Shown in pieces: positions 1 through 12,209 of a stretch of 64,000 nt of DNA; position 1 is the stretch's first letter, and each line of letters begins with the position of its first letter. This stretch comes from Trichoplax adhaerens. Taxonomy: Eukaryota; Placozoa; Uniplacotomia; Trichoplacea; Trichoplacidae. The DNA is taken from the NCBI RefSeq assembly GCF_000150275.1, contig NW_002060949.1:1361836-1425835 (forward strand), given 5' to 3'. A program made the translations under genes and the position numbers. The notes under the pieces are model-generated. The model was not told where the DNA came from. It saw only the letters and a list, made by a program, of their open reading frames with translations, and searched no databases.

Positions 1-1306
1 TTTTACTCTACTAGTTCAAATGAGTTAGTTGTTGACGATGATTCTATCCAATGATGGATTTTCCTTGAAGTCCATGAATTTGGGATACCTTAGTCAACTG
101 TAACTACGATAGATTGCTATTTTTTTTCCCCTTTCAAATAAAATGGTCATCCCTTCATTCCTTCATATCATTCGATATTGATCTACTGTGTCGACATAAT
201 CGACATGGAAATTATTATCAATACTTTTTGTTGATTCTTTCTTCAAATAACTAAGTTATCAAAAGGGTTTTGTTGTCTTTGGCCATTTTTCCTCTTTTTC
301 TTTTTTTATTTTATTTTTGATACCATAGATTATTATTTGATATCATTTGAACTCATTTTTCACTGTTAACTCGTGGCACATGTAATAGAAGTGATTAGGC
401 CCTACCAAAATTAGCGTCTACGTTCGGAGTATCCTTACATTAGGCAAGTTATGACGTGGCATTTAAAAAAGCTCCAAGTTTATTTGTCAAGGAGGCAGTA
501 ATCGACAGCAATTATGACATGGATAATTCCAACTAATAATGCTCTCATTTACTGTAACAAAGTCAATCGATTCTTCATTTTTACTTTTTATTGGCATCAA
601 TTTTTTCCTATTTTCAAAGACGAAGATGATTGAACGTTGAGTCTAGAGTAATTTCCTTCAATCCTAAGTGATTGATTCTACTTGGCTTGCTATTAATTAA
701 TTAAGAGACAACCTTTGTAAGCTACATGGTGGATACTCTCCTTGAACTTACCATGACGAATGGTAGATCATGATGGAAAATCGATCCATTTTATTCCTAC
801 TGAACAGTAAATACCTACTGCAGAATACAACGTAATGATGATGATGATGTAATTTATGATCAAAACATGAACAATTTAGCGTAAATGAGTCTATTGTGGA
901 AGTCGATGAAGCTGAAAAAGAGTTGAAAAAAAAAATAAAAAATTGTTACAGTTTATTCTTGTTAGATTGAAAATGGAATAATCAATTAATGAGCTACTAT
1001 GGATTGCGATTAGCTTGGAGCAACTTTTCTTTCTTGCCAAGTTGTAATTGTGCTCTGACTGTATCCGTATAATATCGATTTATCATCGTACTTTTGTTTT
1101 GTAAGGTTAGTTGTTCATTATATGTTTTATTAATGTATCCAAGCTTATCATAATGATGTACTGTTGTACATGCCATTGAATAGTTTATTTGCGATAGCCA
1201 TTTTCAAGATATTTTCTCCAATCTTACTGTTGACAAACATTTGATCAAGCTCAGTTTCAACGATGGCGGTAGAGAAATATTAACTTAGGCTGAGTTTTTG
1301 TTTCTA
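1..1306. other. non-coding, no gene seen
   Basis: AT-rich sequence with long T and A tracts. I see no exon with paired splice sites and no recognisable protein segment on either strand. It is probably intergenic, or a long intron of a gene lying to the left. Confidence 0.5.
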
Positions 1307-1560
1307 TTGACGACGATATCTTTGGCGGTAATGATCGAAGTATCGGAAATGGACTCCCAGTTTATTTTCCTTTCTATTGACGACGATATCTTTGGCTGTA
1401 ATGATCAAAGTATCGGAATTGGACTCCCATTTTATATTCGAATTTATTGACGACGATATCTTTGGCTGTCATGATCAAAGTATCGGAAATGGACTCCCAG
1501 TTTATATTCGTTTTTATTGACGACGATATCTTTGGCTCGAACGATCAAACTATCGGCCGT
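1307..1560. repeat. tandem array, 70 bp unit, about 4 copies
   Basis: The word ttgacgacgatatctttgg recurs at 1307, 1377, 1447 and 1517, exactly 70 bases apart. The rest of each unit (atgatcaaagtatcgg and ggactcccagttta) is conserved with a few changes. The fourth copy breaks down after about 1560. The fixed period and low divergence indicate a fairly young minisatellite. The 71-codon open frame that begins inside the last unit has no other support as a gene. Confidence 0.9.
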
Positions 1561-2699
1561 ATTAATGTTGGCGTATGATATTTTCTACTTTACCTCTGTC
1601 CTCCTTTTGATTATTATTTTGTTATTGAAAACTCGTATCTGGCTTCAGTATACGCTTCTTATGTTGGATAGTGATATTATATTTTTGTCAATTTTTTACA
1701 GCAGAAAGCATGGCGTTTTATTGCCATGGTAATGTTAATGAATGTTACTGTGGGCTGGTGTAGGATACATAAACATGCCGTGTTTTCAAAGGAGTAGAAA
1801 TAAATACAAGCTGGGACAGACTGCATAACATGGAGTCTATTTCAGTTGGGTAGAAATGGATAGATCCAGTGGCTAACATGTACACAGTAGATTATTCAGT
1901 CGGCTCGATATGGACACTTGGACAGTTGTAATCGTTGTGATCAAGTTTACTGGTTACCATTTCATTTAGTCAAACGAAAGACGTATGGATCAAATGAAAT
2001 AGGCGGTCAGTGCATTGAAAATCGATGGCTGACATAAATTAGCAAACTACCTCGCAAAGATACTCGTTTAGTTTACCATTAGTAGTGCTCTAAGTTAGAC
2101 AGGATCGTAAAATGGATATTGATAGTGTACTATCTAGCGATTGCACCCGGCTATTTTAATTTTACAACTATCCTCTCTCGATCCAGTCGGCTTGATCTGA
2201 AAACGTCGATTGCCATTGAAGTACCGTACTCGTACTAAGATTGAGGGATAAACTAGTGGAATACCTCGTAGTTAATGTGAGAAAAGGATGGAAATTGTGG
2301 CTTGCATACGCTTAAGAAGATCGTCTATTGAGCTTAATTGAATCCTTTCTACAGTAGGCAGCTTTAGTCGACGTAGATACCAGAAGCAAGGGTTAGCAGT
2401 CAACGAGATAAATGGATCGCCGCCACTGACAGTAGGATAAGACTTATACCTGTGCAATCAAATTCAATTTTACCTCTCCTGCTATACCCAGCCTAGTTCA
2501 ATCCTTGTTCTGAACAGTATACAGCAGTTCCTTTTCCCTCTATTTGATCGTGATATCCAATATACAGGTAAAAGTCTTACCTCGATGCTTTACAATGACA
2601 CAATCTAGCAGTTTTACTTTTTATTCTCTTTTATTTATTCAAGTCTTTTGGGACAATTCATCCAAGTAAACATAAATAAATTGTAGTAGGTCTATGACG

Positions 2700-3800
2700 A
2701 TCGAATTTCTCCTATAGAGTCCTATGGGGGTGGTGGTAGAACTTGATCTCTTTGGATAGAAGAAATCAAGTTTGGTTATCAGATAAATAGATGATGAGAT
2801 GATGAAGAATCTTTTGGAAAATTGGGCCGTTTCAACTGATCTACTGTCATGGCGAGGAACCGTGATCATAAGAGTACTGTTGTTTGTCATGTATCTAATT
2901 TTAATCACTACTCCAAACTACTTTCGGGTTGGATCTTGTTGTGATGATAATCGCTTGGTAATGAACGACATCATTAAGAGTAGAATCAGGGACTGAATAA
3001 TACTGTATTCGGATATGGGATAAAGAATGAGACGGTGATGAAGAACCTTTTAAAAAATGGAGAAGTTTCAACTGATCCAGTGTTCTATCATCTGTCATGT
3101 ATCACATTAATCACTATTCCATACTAATGTCTGGTTTGATCTTGTTGTGGTAATCATTACTCGTTAACAACATCATTTATTAAGGGTAGGACCAGGGACT
3201 GAATAATGTTCAAATATCAGATAGATAATGAGACGATGATGAAGAATCTTGAGGAATATTGGACTATTCCAATAGATCTGTCATTTGTCATGTATCGCAT
3301 TGATCACCACTACTCTCTGCTTTACTTTTGTTGTGATGATAATCAATCACTCGTTAGTTACATCCTAAGAGTACGGCCAGGAACTGAATAATTTCACGAA
3401 TAATGTTGGGATATGGGGTAAATACTAGGAGGTTATAAAACGATGATGAAGAGACTCTTCCAAAATTGCGCTGCTTCAATTGATTTAGTATTCTGCTATC
3501 TATTCTGCATCGCATTAATACTCTAGTTTGGTCTTATTAGGACGATAATTTGAAAACACAGGTTAACAATATCGTAAAGAGTAAGACTAGAGACTGAATA
3601 ATGTTCGAATATTGGATATAGTATGAGGCAATGATGAAGAATCTTTTAAAAAATGGATGAGTTTCAACTGATTGAGTGTTCTTCCATCTATCACGTATAT
3701 CACATTGATCATCATCGCTACTCCATACTACTCTCTGATTTTGTCTTGTTGTGATGATAATTAATCGCTCGTTAATGACATCACCAGAGTAAGAGCAGGA
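2700..3800. repeat. degenerate tandem repeat, about 200 bp unit, 5 copies
   Basis: Related blocks carry gatgaagaatcttttgg-like words at about 2801, 3037, 3238, 3445 and 3633. Each is followed by a cattgatcac-like stretch, then gttgtgatgataat and a ggactgaataat ending. Spacing varies from 188 to 236 bases and copies differ by many substitutions and indels, so this is an old array. Short open frames on both strands here are by-products of the repeat. Confidence 0.8.
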
Positions 3801-4199
3801 AGTAGGAAGAGGATTTTTCTTCCCTGGTAGGACTAGCCTACAACACATCGCAGAGTTTATGGGATAATACTGCACAGTAAAAAGAAAAATGAAGAGTTGC
3901 TGTTGTCCATCACGATCTTTAAAGAGCTAGCCACTATTTTTGATTAGTATTGGATACATAGTCAAAGTCAAATGGAAGAACGACTATGTAAAATCGGACT
4001 ACTTGTACTACTGGCTACTTGAATAACTTGAACCTTTGAAAAACCATCACTTTGATACGTGCATTGCCTATAATTTTCAATATAGTTTATACAGTAGGAT
4101 TGTACTACTGCAAAAATGAGGCCACAAATCTGCACGGGTAGTATATCATGGATTACTAGAAAGAAAACCTAAACAAGCCACTCATATCTCATCTTTAAG

Positions 4200-4680
4200 C
4201 TATCAGTCTGATAGCAAAAGTATCGAAAAATACAACTCTTCTATCTTTCGGTTGTTATAGAATTGTTTTATTTTCTGTAGCAAAATTTGTAATTTCAACT
4301 ATAGATACTCTGCTCAGCTATAGCTGTGCCATAACTGTACTGAGATATTGTTGACAACGAGAGCATATACGAATACGAGTTATAGGACCCTTCTATCTTC
4401 TACTTGTAAAATTATTTTCTCTGGCAAATCGGTAGTTTCAGTAGATATTCTGCTCAGCTACAGTTATACTGAGATATTTTGACAACTAGAGAATGGAAAT
4501 ACAATCTTTCTGTCTTTTATTTCTTAAATTTACAATTTCAATAGATATCCTGCTCAGCTATACAGTACATGTGCTGAGATATTTTTGACAAGCAGAGAAA
4601 CATTATCAAGCTATAACTTTAATCATGTTTTGACAACCAGAGGAAAAATATCAAGCTATAACTTTAATCGTGCAGTGCAG
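4200..4680. repeat. degenerate repeat, 100-140 bp unit, 3 copies
   Basis: Blocks containing gatattctgctcagcta followed by actgagatatt and ttgacaac recur near 4304, 4444 and 4544. A shorter pair containing atatcaagctataactttaatc lies at about 4605-4670. The copies are diverged and no coding signal is present. Confidence 0.7.
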
Positions 4681-5930
4681 CCCCAAATAAGCTGAAGACT
4701 AAGTTTATATCGTCTACAGATAGTCCTTGGTCGTTGTAAAACGAACCTAATCGTATGTAATAAAGTGAAATTTACAAGAAACTGTAGTTCTGGTTATATT
4801 TTTGGAGAAGACACTTTATTATCAATCGTATCAAGGATTCCGTACTGACGCTGTAACTTTAAAATTAGTCCATCAATGATCGATGATCATTATGAAATAT
4901 CGCTAGTCTAGGTCACAAAAATCGAAATTAATTAGAATAAAACGAGTATTTGGATATTTTAATTTGTGACCTTTTCATGCGTCATAAGCTATTTATAATG
5001 GTGTAGGTGAAAAAAAAAAATAGAGTAAAACTGGTTTTCACGTACGCAAGAGATTCCTAGTGGAAACAGTATAAAAAATAGACCTACGTAGGTAACATCA
5101 AATAAGCGCAGTTTCTGTAGTATCTGGTCCAAGTTTCCTGATATATCTACTCTCTTACCATGAGTCAAGACTACAGAAATAAAGTCGAAATGCAATGATT
5201 TTTTTACTCAATATAATAGGGCAGAACTAATCATGATATCGGTTGCGATGGAAATGAAAATCAGATTGGTATACGCCTATTCACTCGCCTCATGATATTG
5301 CGCAAGGGTTCCAATCCTATCCTATACAGTACAACAAGAAGATAAAATATGAATTTCTTACTGTGATATACGATAGTGATGATTGAAAGGAACTATTTGA
5401 AAAATTGATAAATTAAAATAGAGCTTCATAAAGAATCATCAATGTAAATAGGGACAAGTAAAATGAAAATGTGTTTACTGAAATTTTCCGAATTTCAATA
5501 GAGTTAAGAAAATAAAATTATAGTGCTGTTGTTTCTATTCGTATAATAGCATGGGAACTTTTTGGAAGGGAAGAAAGGAGGCAAGAGTTTGCTACAGGGT
5601 ATTAGTATGATATTTGCATCTGTTTCTGCTGATCATTTACTATTTTAGAGTAAAATTCGTATCTCCACGCTAAACTTACAGGGATGTTTGCTACGTCTGC
5701 GTATGTTTGAAGTTCGCAGGCAAAATTTGTTGAACATTTATTTAACTGCTGTATTACATAGTTTACTCTGTTACATATAATACTACTAGGAGACTAATAC
5801 AAGTAGTCTAGGTACTAACTGACTGCTTTTATTGACTCTTATATTATTTACACACCATTTATGGATAAAATTGGATCAGGTCATGGTGGATTAGGCAATT
5901 GTTACTCAATCATTTATACCGCTTTTATTA
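4681..5930. other. non-coding, no gene seen
   Basis: AT-rich sequence without recognisable exons or clear internal repeats. Confidence 0.45.
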
Positions 5931-6874
5931 TACCCACTAATGATTGAAGAAGAATACCGCAGTTGTATACTATGATTTCATCGGACCATATCAGAATACG
6001 AGTGCGTCTGCAAACTACTATTCGTTGTAGTTACTGTCATTAATTTAATTTATCATGGGATATATAGGCATTATTTTATCCAAGTTATAGCCTAAATAGA
6101 GTATCTTGAGCCGAGTCCAATCTAGCCATCTGATTATCCTGTATAGAGGATCGGTAATTTTTTTTGGCGGGGGGGGGCAGTTATTTATACTTGTTTAATT
6201 AATAATGAAAATAGCCTTTCACTGTCCTGACTACCGACTTTTAGTAGTGAATAATCGCTTTCCGCCCTTTTCTTCCTTTCCTTTTAGTAAGCCCTGTATA
6301 TACATCATGATTTCATGGTATACCGTGAGCGTATATAATATTGTCAAAATACGAGCGCAACTACAAACTGTTATTCGATATGGTTATTAAGTTGATCACG
6401 GGATACAAGCACTATTTTACCCAAGTAATAGCCCTAGTAGAGTATCTCAAGCTGAGACTAACCTAGTTATAGGGATAAATTATACGAGTATAGTGGATTA
6501 GACAATTTTTAGGTAGTCATTTATACTCCTTTAATGGAAATAGCTTTTACTGAACCGATTCACGATTCATGAAGAATAACGTAGTTATTCATGCTAGTAA
6601 TTTATCATTTCATCATACTGTATAACATTGAAATTGGAGTGCAACTACAAACTGTTATTCGATGCGGTAGTTAACTTTATCACGGGATAAACATACACTA
6701 TTTTACCCAAGTATTGGCCTTAATACAGGATGTTGATTTACTGAAGTTACACGTATAGTAGATTCAGCAATTTCTAGGCAGTCATTGATACGCATACTTC
6801 TTGAATGAACATAGCCTTTTAGCGTGTGGACTAACATTCAAGAAGAATAATGTTGTTATATGTACTAGTATAGT
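5930..6874. repeat. degenerate repeat, about 300 bp unit, 3 copies
   Basis: Long diverged units share a caaactgttattcga-like word (about 6012, 6364, 6648), then acgggataaa and ttttacccaagta, then a tagggataaa/tagattaggcaatt segment. The same words reappear in the tighter 127 bp array that follows. The short array therefore probably arose by amplifying part of this longer unit. Confidence 0.7.
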
Positions 6875-7500
6875 ATGACTTCATCATACAATATCAAATA
6901 CTGGGGTATAAACTGTTATTGGACATAATAATTTACCCAAGCAGCGACTACTAGTTATTTTCGAACAGTCCTTAACCCAAGTAATGACTTCATCATACAA
7001 TATCAAATACTTGGGTATAAACTGTTATTGGATGTAATGAAGTTTACTCGTATAATAATTTACCTAAGCAGCGATTACTAGTTGTCTTCGAACAGTCCTT
7101 GACCCAAGTAATGACTTCATCATACAATATCAAATACTGGGGTATAAACTGTTATTGGATATAATGAAGTTTACTCATATAATAATTTACCCAAGCGACT
7201 ACTAGTTGTCTTGGAATAGTCCTTGACCCAAGTAATGACTTCATCATACAATATCAAATAGTGGGGTATAAACTGTTATTGGATATAATGAAGTTTACTC
7301 ATATAATAATTTACCCAAGCAGCGACTACTAGTTGTCTTGGAATAGTCCTTGACCCAAGTAATGACTTCATCATACAATATCAAATAGTGGGGTATAAAC
7401 TGTTATTGGATATAATGAAGTTTACTCATATAATAATTTACCCAAGCAGCGACTACTAGTTATCTTCGAACAGTCCTTAACCCAAGTAATGACCTTTATA
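6875..7500. repeat. tandem array, about 127 bp unit, 5 copies
   Basis: The start word atgacttcatcatacaat occurs at 6875, 6984, 7111, 7235 and 7362, and the array ends with a partial copy at 7489. Spacing is 109 (a deleted copy), then 127, 124, 127 and 127. Copies are nearly identical, including gactactagttgtctt and agtccttgacccaagta. This is a young array beside the older 300 bp relatives. Confidence 0.92.
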
Positions 7501-8170
7501 GAATATCTTAAACCTAGTCTAACCTAACTCGACCCCAAGTCACCTTGCCTTTAAAAGTAAACAACAAGAGAAATATCGTAATAATATCTCTTTGATAATC
7601 TAAAATTTAGATAATGGTATTGTTATTAAATCAATGGCTATTTTCCTTTTGTCATTACTTTTGTTAATTGATAAGATCTTAACGGAATTCTATTGTCAAT
7701 CATCAATTCAGGTATTCAGCCAGACAATAATAGACTATGTGAAAATGTCAAAAGTCACAGCTAAACTTCAATACTTTCTATTATGGGCTATCTATGGCTG
7801 TATTTCTATTGTTATTTTATCAAATGCTTGGTTTTCTTGCTGGTATACCGGATTTTTTTATCTTTCTATATTGAATATGGGTAGAAAATTAATTATAACC
7901 AGCAAAATCATACGATATGTTTATAAGTTAAGATTATAGACATGTATTGTGCTATGACATGTTGCTCGTAATACCTAGGATAAATAAATACTCCGAAACA
8001 TGAATTGGATTTCAATACTACCGCAGTGACTGTCACATTAAAAACTAAAGATTGAGATGTTGGATTTCTTGCTTAATTTTTACCTAGCAACAATTGCAAA
8101 GAGTTGACTGTGTAATCAATGAACTTTTAGAAAGATATTTCTCTCCATTTCTAATAGTAATTCTTTCAAT
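7501..8170. other. upstream region of the PHACTR-type gene
   Basis: This stretch holds a 101-codon open frame (7634-7939) of T-rich, hydrophobic composition that I do not accept as a gene. Any 5' exon of the PHACTR gene may lie here or further left, but I could not identify one. The 30 bases before 8178 look like an intron end (pyrimidine-rich, finishing in acag). Confidence 0.4.
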
Positions 8171-11100
8171 ATGACAGATCTGGAACGTAAGCTATCGAAT
8201 CGAGCATCGCGTGATGTATTAATTAGGAGAGGCATACTAAAAACTGGTAAGAAATGCACCTATGCTTACGGACGATAGTGCTGATAGCGATAACCTACAA
8301 TTTCTGATGCTGGCAACTTATTAGACTTTCATAGTGTGATAATTATTCTTTCTATCTTGATGATAACATCGGTAATTCTTGTAAGGCAGCTATTTGAATT
8401 ATACTTTATAAAAGTAATCTCCGAGTTTTTAGTAATTTAGGATAGCTATAGTGTATACTCGTCAATTTGTAGTTTCAATCAATTTCATTTTTGTAAATTG
8501 CTACAATATGAGATATTACATAAGAGATAAAATGATCTAAAAATGAAGTTTAATTAATTCTGAGTAAGCTATATCTACTGTCTTGACATAGATATACTAC
8601 AGATAATATGTACTTTGTTTATGAGTAGGAATTATACAATTCTCTCCAACCAAAATTCATTTTTAATAGGCGATGAGGAAACTATTTCACACTTTAAATA
8701 TTTCATAGTAGTAGCATCTTGATTTCTCATCGTTTTAAACTATATTTCGTGTAGTATCTATATAGCTTATGCTATATCTTAGCCAATATCCTGCAATCTT
8801 TAGCTGATTACTTTTGCTCTTCTTTATCTCAAGTATTCGTTATAAGATCTCATCCCTAAAGCAGCCTCTATCTTTAGTATCAAAGCGACACAAATCATAA
8901 AATTATATTACTGTAGTATACTACGATATTATAAATGAACCTTTGATTAGGTCGCACTGATTAAATTTCACCAGGCTGTAGCGTTACACTCTTACCCGTA
9001 CAGCATAGACTACTGTGCGATGTTTTGACTTTAACTCACTTTAAACCTGATTTTCAATTTATCTATCGTTACTTGTATTTGATAATCTAAAGGTATCTAC
9101 AGTAACATAAGCATTTTATCATTGTTTTCTGAAATAACCGTAGATATACCAAATATATTTTAGAATCTATATTCAAATTTTGTAAGTTGTCGCATAGCTT
9201 TTCGCTCTTCAAATTCTACAGTATTTATTCTATCGCATGATTTATGTTTGCGTCATAATCTGTACCGATTCGTTACTAAAAAATTGTATTTTGGTATCAG
9301 ATATTTGTCTTCCACTTAATTAATATATTCTCTATTTGTATTTTTACTATCGATCTTGGTTGCTGGGGCTATATCTACACCGAAAAATTAAAAAATGTAG
9401 CTTCAACTGATTCGCCACAAATGAGTCAATCGAACAAGCGTAGAATTAGGCGACGTGAAAATGAAATTAGTAAAAACAATATTGATCAACCAAAACAAAA
9501 ATTTATTTTTGTCGCATCTATCAACAATGCAGACAAGTTAGTTTAATGATATATTTATGATGTTATAACTTGTTAACTCAGCTACAATCTACTATAACAT
9601 CATTGAGCGTACATATGGTGCGTTTAAATACTATACTTATTTCCAAATTATATGCAAAGTACTTTGCCTATCATCGTTGCAACCATGCTATTCACTTTTA
9701 TTACTATAAACAAGAATAATGCCAGTATAACTTATATTAATGTCTTGATAATATTAATCTATATTTTTCAATTGCTTAATATTTAATTATTCTATTTTCA
9801 AATAATTACTTTTTTATGGATTGTTACCAAACTTAATAGTATAAGCAGCGATTCTGATCGGAGCTCATCGGATGAGAGTGGCTATGAAGATGAAGAAATG
9901 CTCGGTAATATGATACAGTAATTAGTATAACTAGAAAACATTCTCAAACTCTGACATTAGTAGGTAATAATTTACGTAATGTAGTGCAATATGAAAATAC
10001 GATATACCTATTTCTGTAACTAATTATTCTTGCTTGTGAAGATTAATTAATATCCTTTCTTATCGTATATCTATATTCGAATGCAATGCTGTATAACAGA
10101 TATATTAGGGTACTAACAATTATAATAATAATGATAGGTTTATGGTATCCACTTATACGAGTACATAAAAATGATGCCATCAAACTGTATCATTAATTTC
10201 GTATCCATATAGTTGTTAAGAGCTGATATCTATTTAATCGTATAGATAGTATACTGTTCTCTAGTTGCATTACGTAGAGCGACCAACACATTCGATACAA
10301 CTAGATTTAATAGAGATAAAAAGAATACCATCAAGGTATTTAAAAAATGATTAGCAACTTCTCTAAAAGTATACTGTACTGTAGTATACTTTTAATATGT
10401 TAGGAGCAGTCCTCATACAGTTCAGTTATGCTAGCCAAATTTAAAACTTAATACTATATTCCTGTATTATAACGCGAATTTTTTTATTTATTACGTATAA
10501 TTTTGTAGCTGGTAAGCAATATATTTGTTAAAGATTATTTAATATATATATATATATGTCCTATACTGTTATCATTTGTACGCTTACATCTACGTTAAAT
10601 TACAATGACACCTTGACATTATGATGACATAGTTGCAGTAGCTGGATATGATCTGAAACAAAAGCGACAATCAATAGCTGAAGTTGGCACCGTCTTGACA
10701 AGGTAAATAACGTATTTATCAAGTAAAATTCAGTTTATAAATTTTCATTATGTATATATGAAAGAATTGCTTATAATACGATTAGCAAGAGTGAATTGTT
10801 AGCACCTACATTTAGCAGTATTATTAACATGAAGTAATTATTTCTTTATTAGGAGACTTAGTTTACGTCCTAGTCGTGAAGAACTGGAAGACCGTCATAT
10901 CTTATTGAGTAAGTTTATACTGTATAGCAACGAGAGATTATTCTACTGAAATATTACGTGGAGCTTGTAATTAATAATGATCATATAGTTAAATGAAAAT
11001 ATATAGATAGTTAACTGTATAATCGATTTTCCTGCAGATTGTTCTAGCAAAGAAAAGAAGCAAGAGATTGAAGAAACAAAGCAAGTATTAACGAGGAGGG

Positions 11101-12209
11101 TATGTAATTAATACTAAGAATAATTTAATTTATAGCGGGTTTAATAAACGTTTCTTTTTCATCAGTAACAAGATTTATTATTTTTCTAAGTAAACTTTCA
11201 TAATTCATAGTTAAGCAATAGACCGTCTATAACGGAATTAAAAGCTCGAAAAATTATTCAATTCAGTGATTACGTCCATCTGCTAGATGTCGATGAATAC
11301 GATCGGAGGTTAGATTGTAAAAATTAATTTCAACCTAATGCTATAATAAAAGCGTTACAACATAGTTCGGTATATAATTTTATTATGGTATTTTATATGC
11401 TTGGTTTGATCAACAAGTACTGTTTTATGAGCCCAATCTATCTTGTTGCAATAGTTTAACTTTCTTTGCTAATTACTACGTATAGATTTACTATACTAAA
11501 AATAGCAATTACAGGAAAATTTTAATAATAGAGAGTATTAAAAGATACGTTTTAAGGATTAGTTCTGGCTAATCTCAACTTATTATTACTTAACTTAAAG
11601 ATCTGATAAACCATGGACAAGACTGACGTCAAAGCAAAAGGTATGTGATAAGATATATCATACTTGAATGTTTCATGTGCTCATAATATCGGTTGGTTGC
11701 ACCCATGATAGGATTTAATTGTATTATAAGCAATTTGTTCATTTTTTATCAGCGATATTAATGTGTTACTTAATTTAAAAATATAGGCTGCTATTAGAAA
11801 GGAGTTAAATGAGTATAAAAGTACTGAAATGCTTGTTCATGAGGACAGTCGCCACTTAACCAGGTAAGGTCTCCAAAGTGATATAGACAGAAAATACATG
11901 CTACACAATTGTTTTAATAATAAGCAATTTTTCCGTATTATTGTTTTTACGAAAATATTGATGTCGGCAGGATATTTTAGTGTTCACGTACGTAATCCAA
12001 TGATTAATATGAGATGATGTGATAAATAAAGTTGATCACTTTATATTTCATATTCGGATTTGCCGACTGAGCTTAATGTGTAGATATATGCAGTATTTTA
12101 CTTTATGTTATCGGAGAGCAATATCGACATGTCAATGATTTAAAAATTTTAATAACGTATTGCTGTTTATATTTTGAATTACTCATTTCTTCACTCTAGA
12201 TACCACTGA
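8171..12209 (+). CDS. PHACTR: phosphatase and actin regulator (PHACTR-type, RPEL protein)
   Basis: PHACTR proteins bind G-actin through RPEL motifs and protein phosphatase 1 through their C-terminus, and so couple actin state to PP1. The exons I read are 8171 (or 8178)-8246, 9401-9536, about 9840-9904, 10639-10702, 10853-10908, 11038-11099, 11211-11308, 11601-11640, 11787-11863 and 12200-12209, all in phase (about 227 aa). RPEL motifs: LERKLSNRASRDVLIRRGIL at the start, then RRLSLRPSREELEDRHIL and RRLSNRPSITELKARKI. The PP1-binding tail follows, with FSDYVHLLDVDEYDRR, SDKPWTRLT and ELNEYKSTEML, and ends RYH-stop. Vertebrate PHACTRs usually have four RPELs and run two residues further (RP). 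An ATG at 8171 is in frame, but acag just after it may be a splice acceptor, so the N-terminus could be missing. The acidic Ser/Asp exon at 9840 has three in-frame acceptor choices. Confidence 0.9.

Noticed and set aside
3537-3875. 112-codon open frame, minus strand
   Set aside because: It lies across the decayed 200 bp repeat units, and its content is explained by the repeat.
7634-7939. 101-codon open frame with membrane-protein look, + strand
   Set aside because: T-rich DNA makes hydrophobic chance frames. It has no family likeness, and frames of this length occur several times in this AT-rich window.
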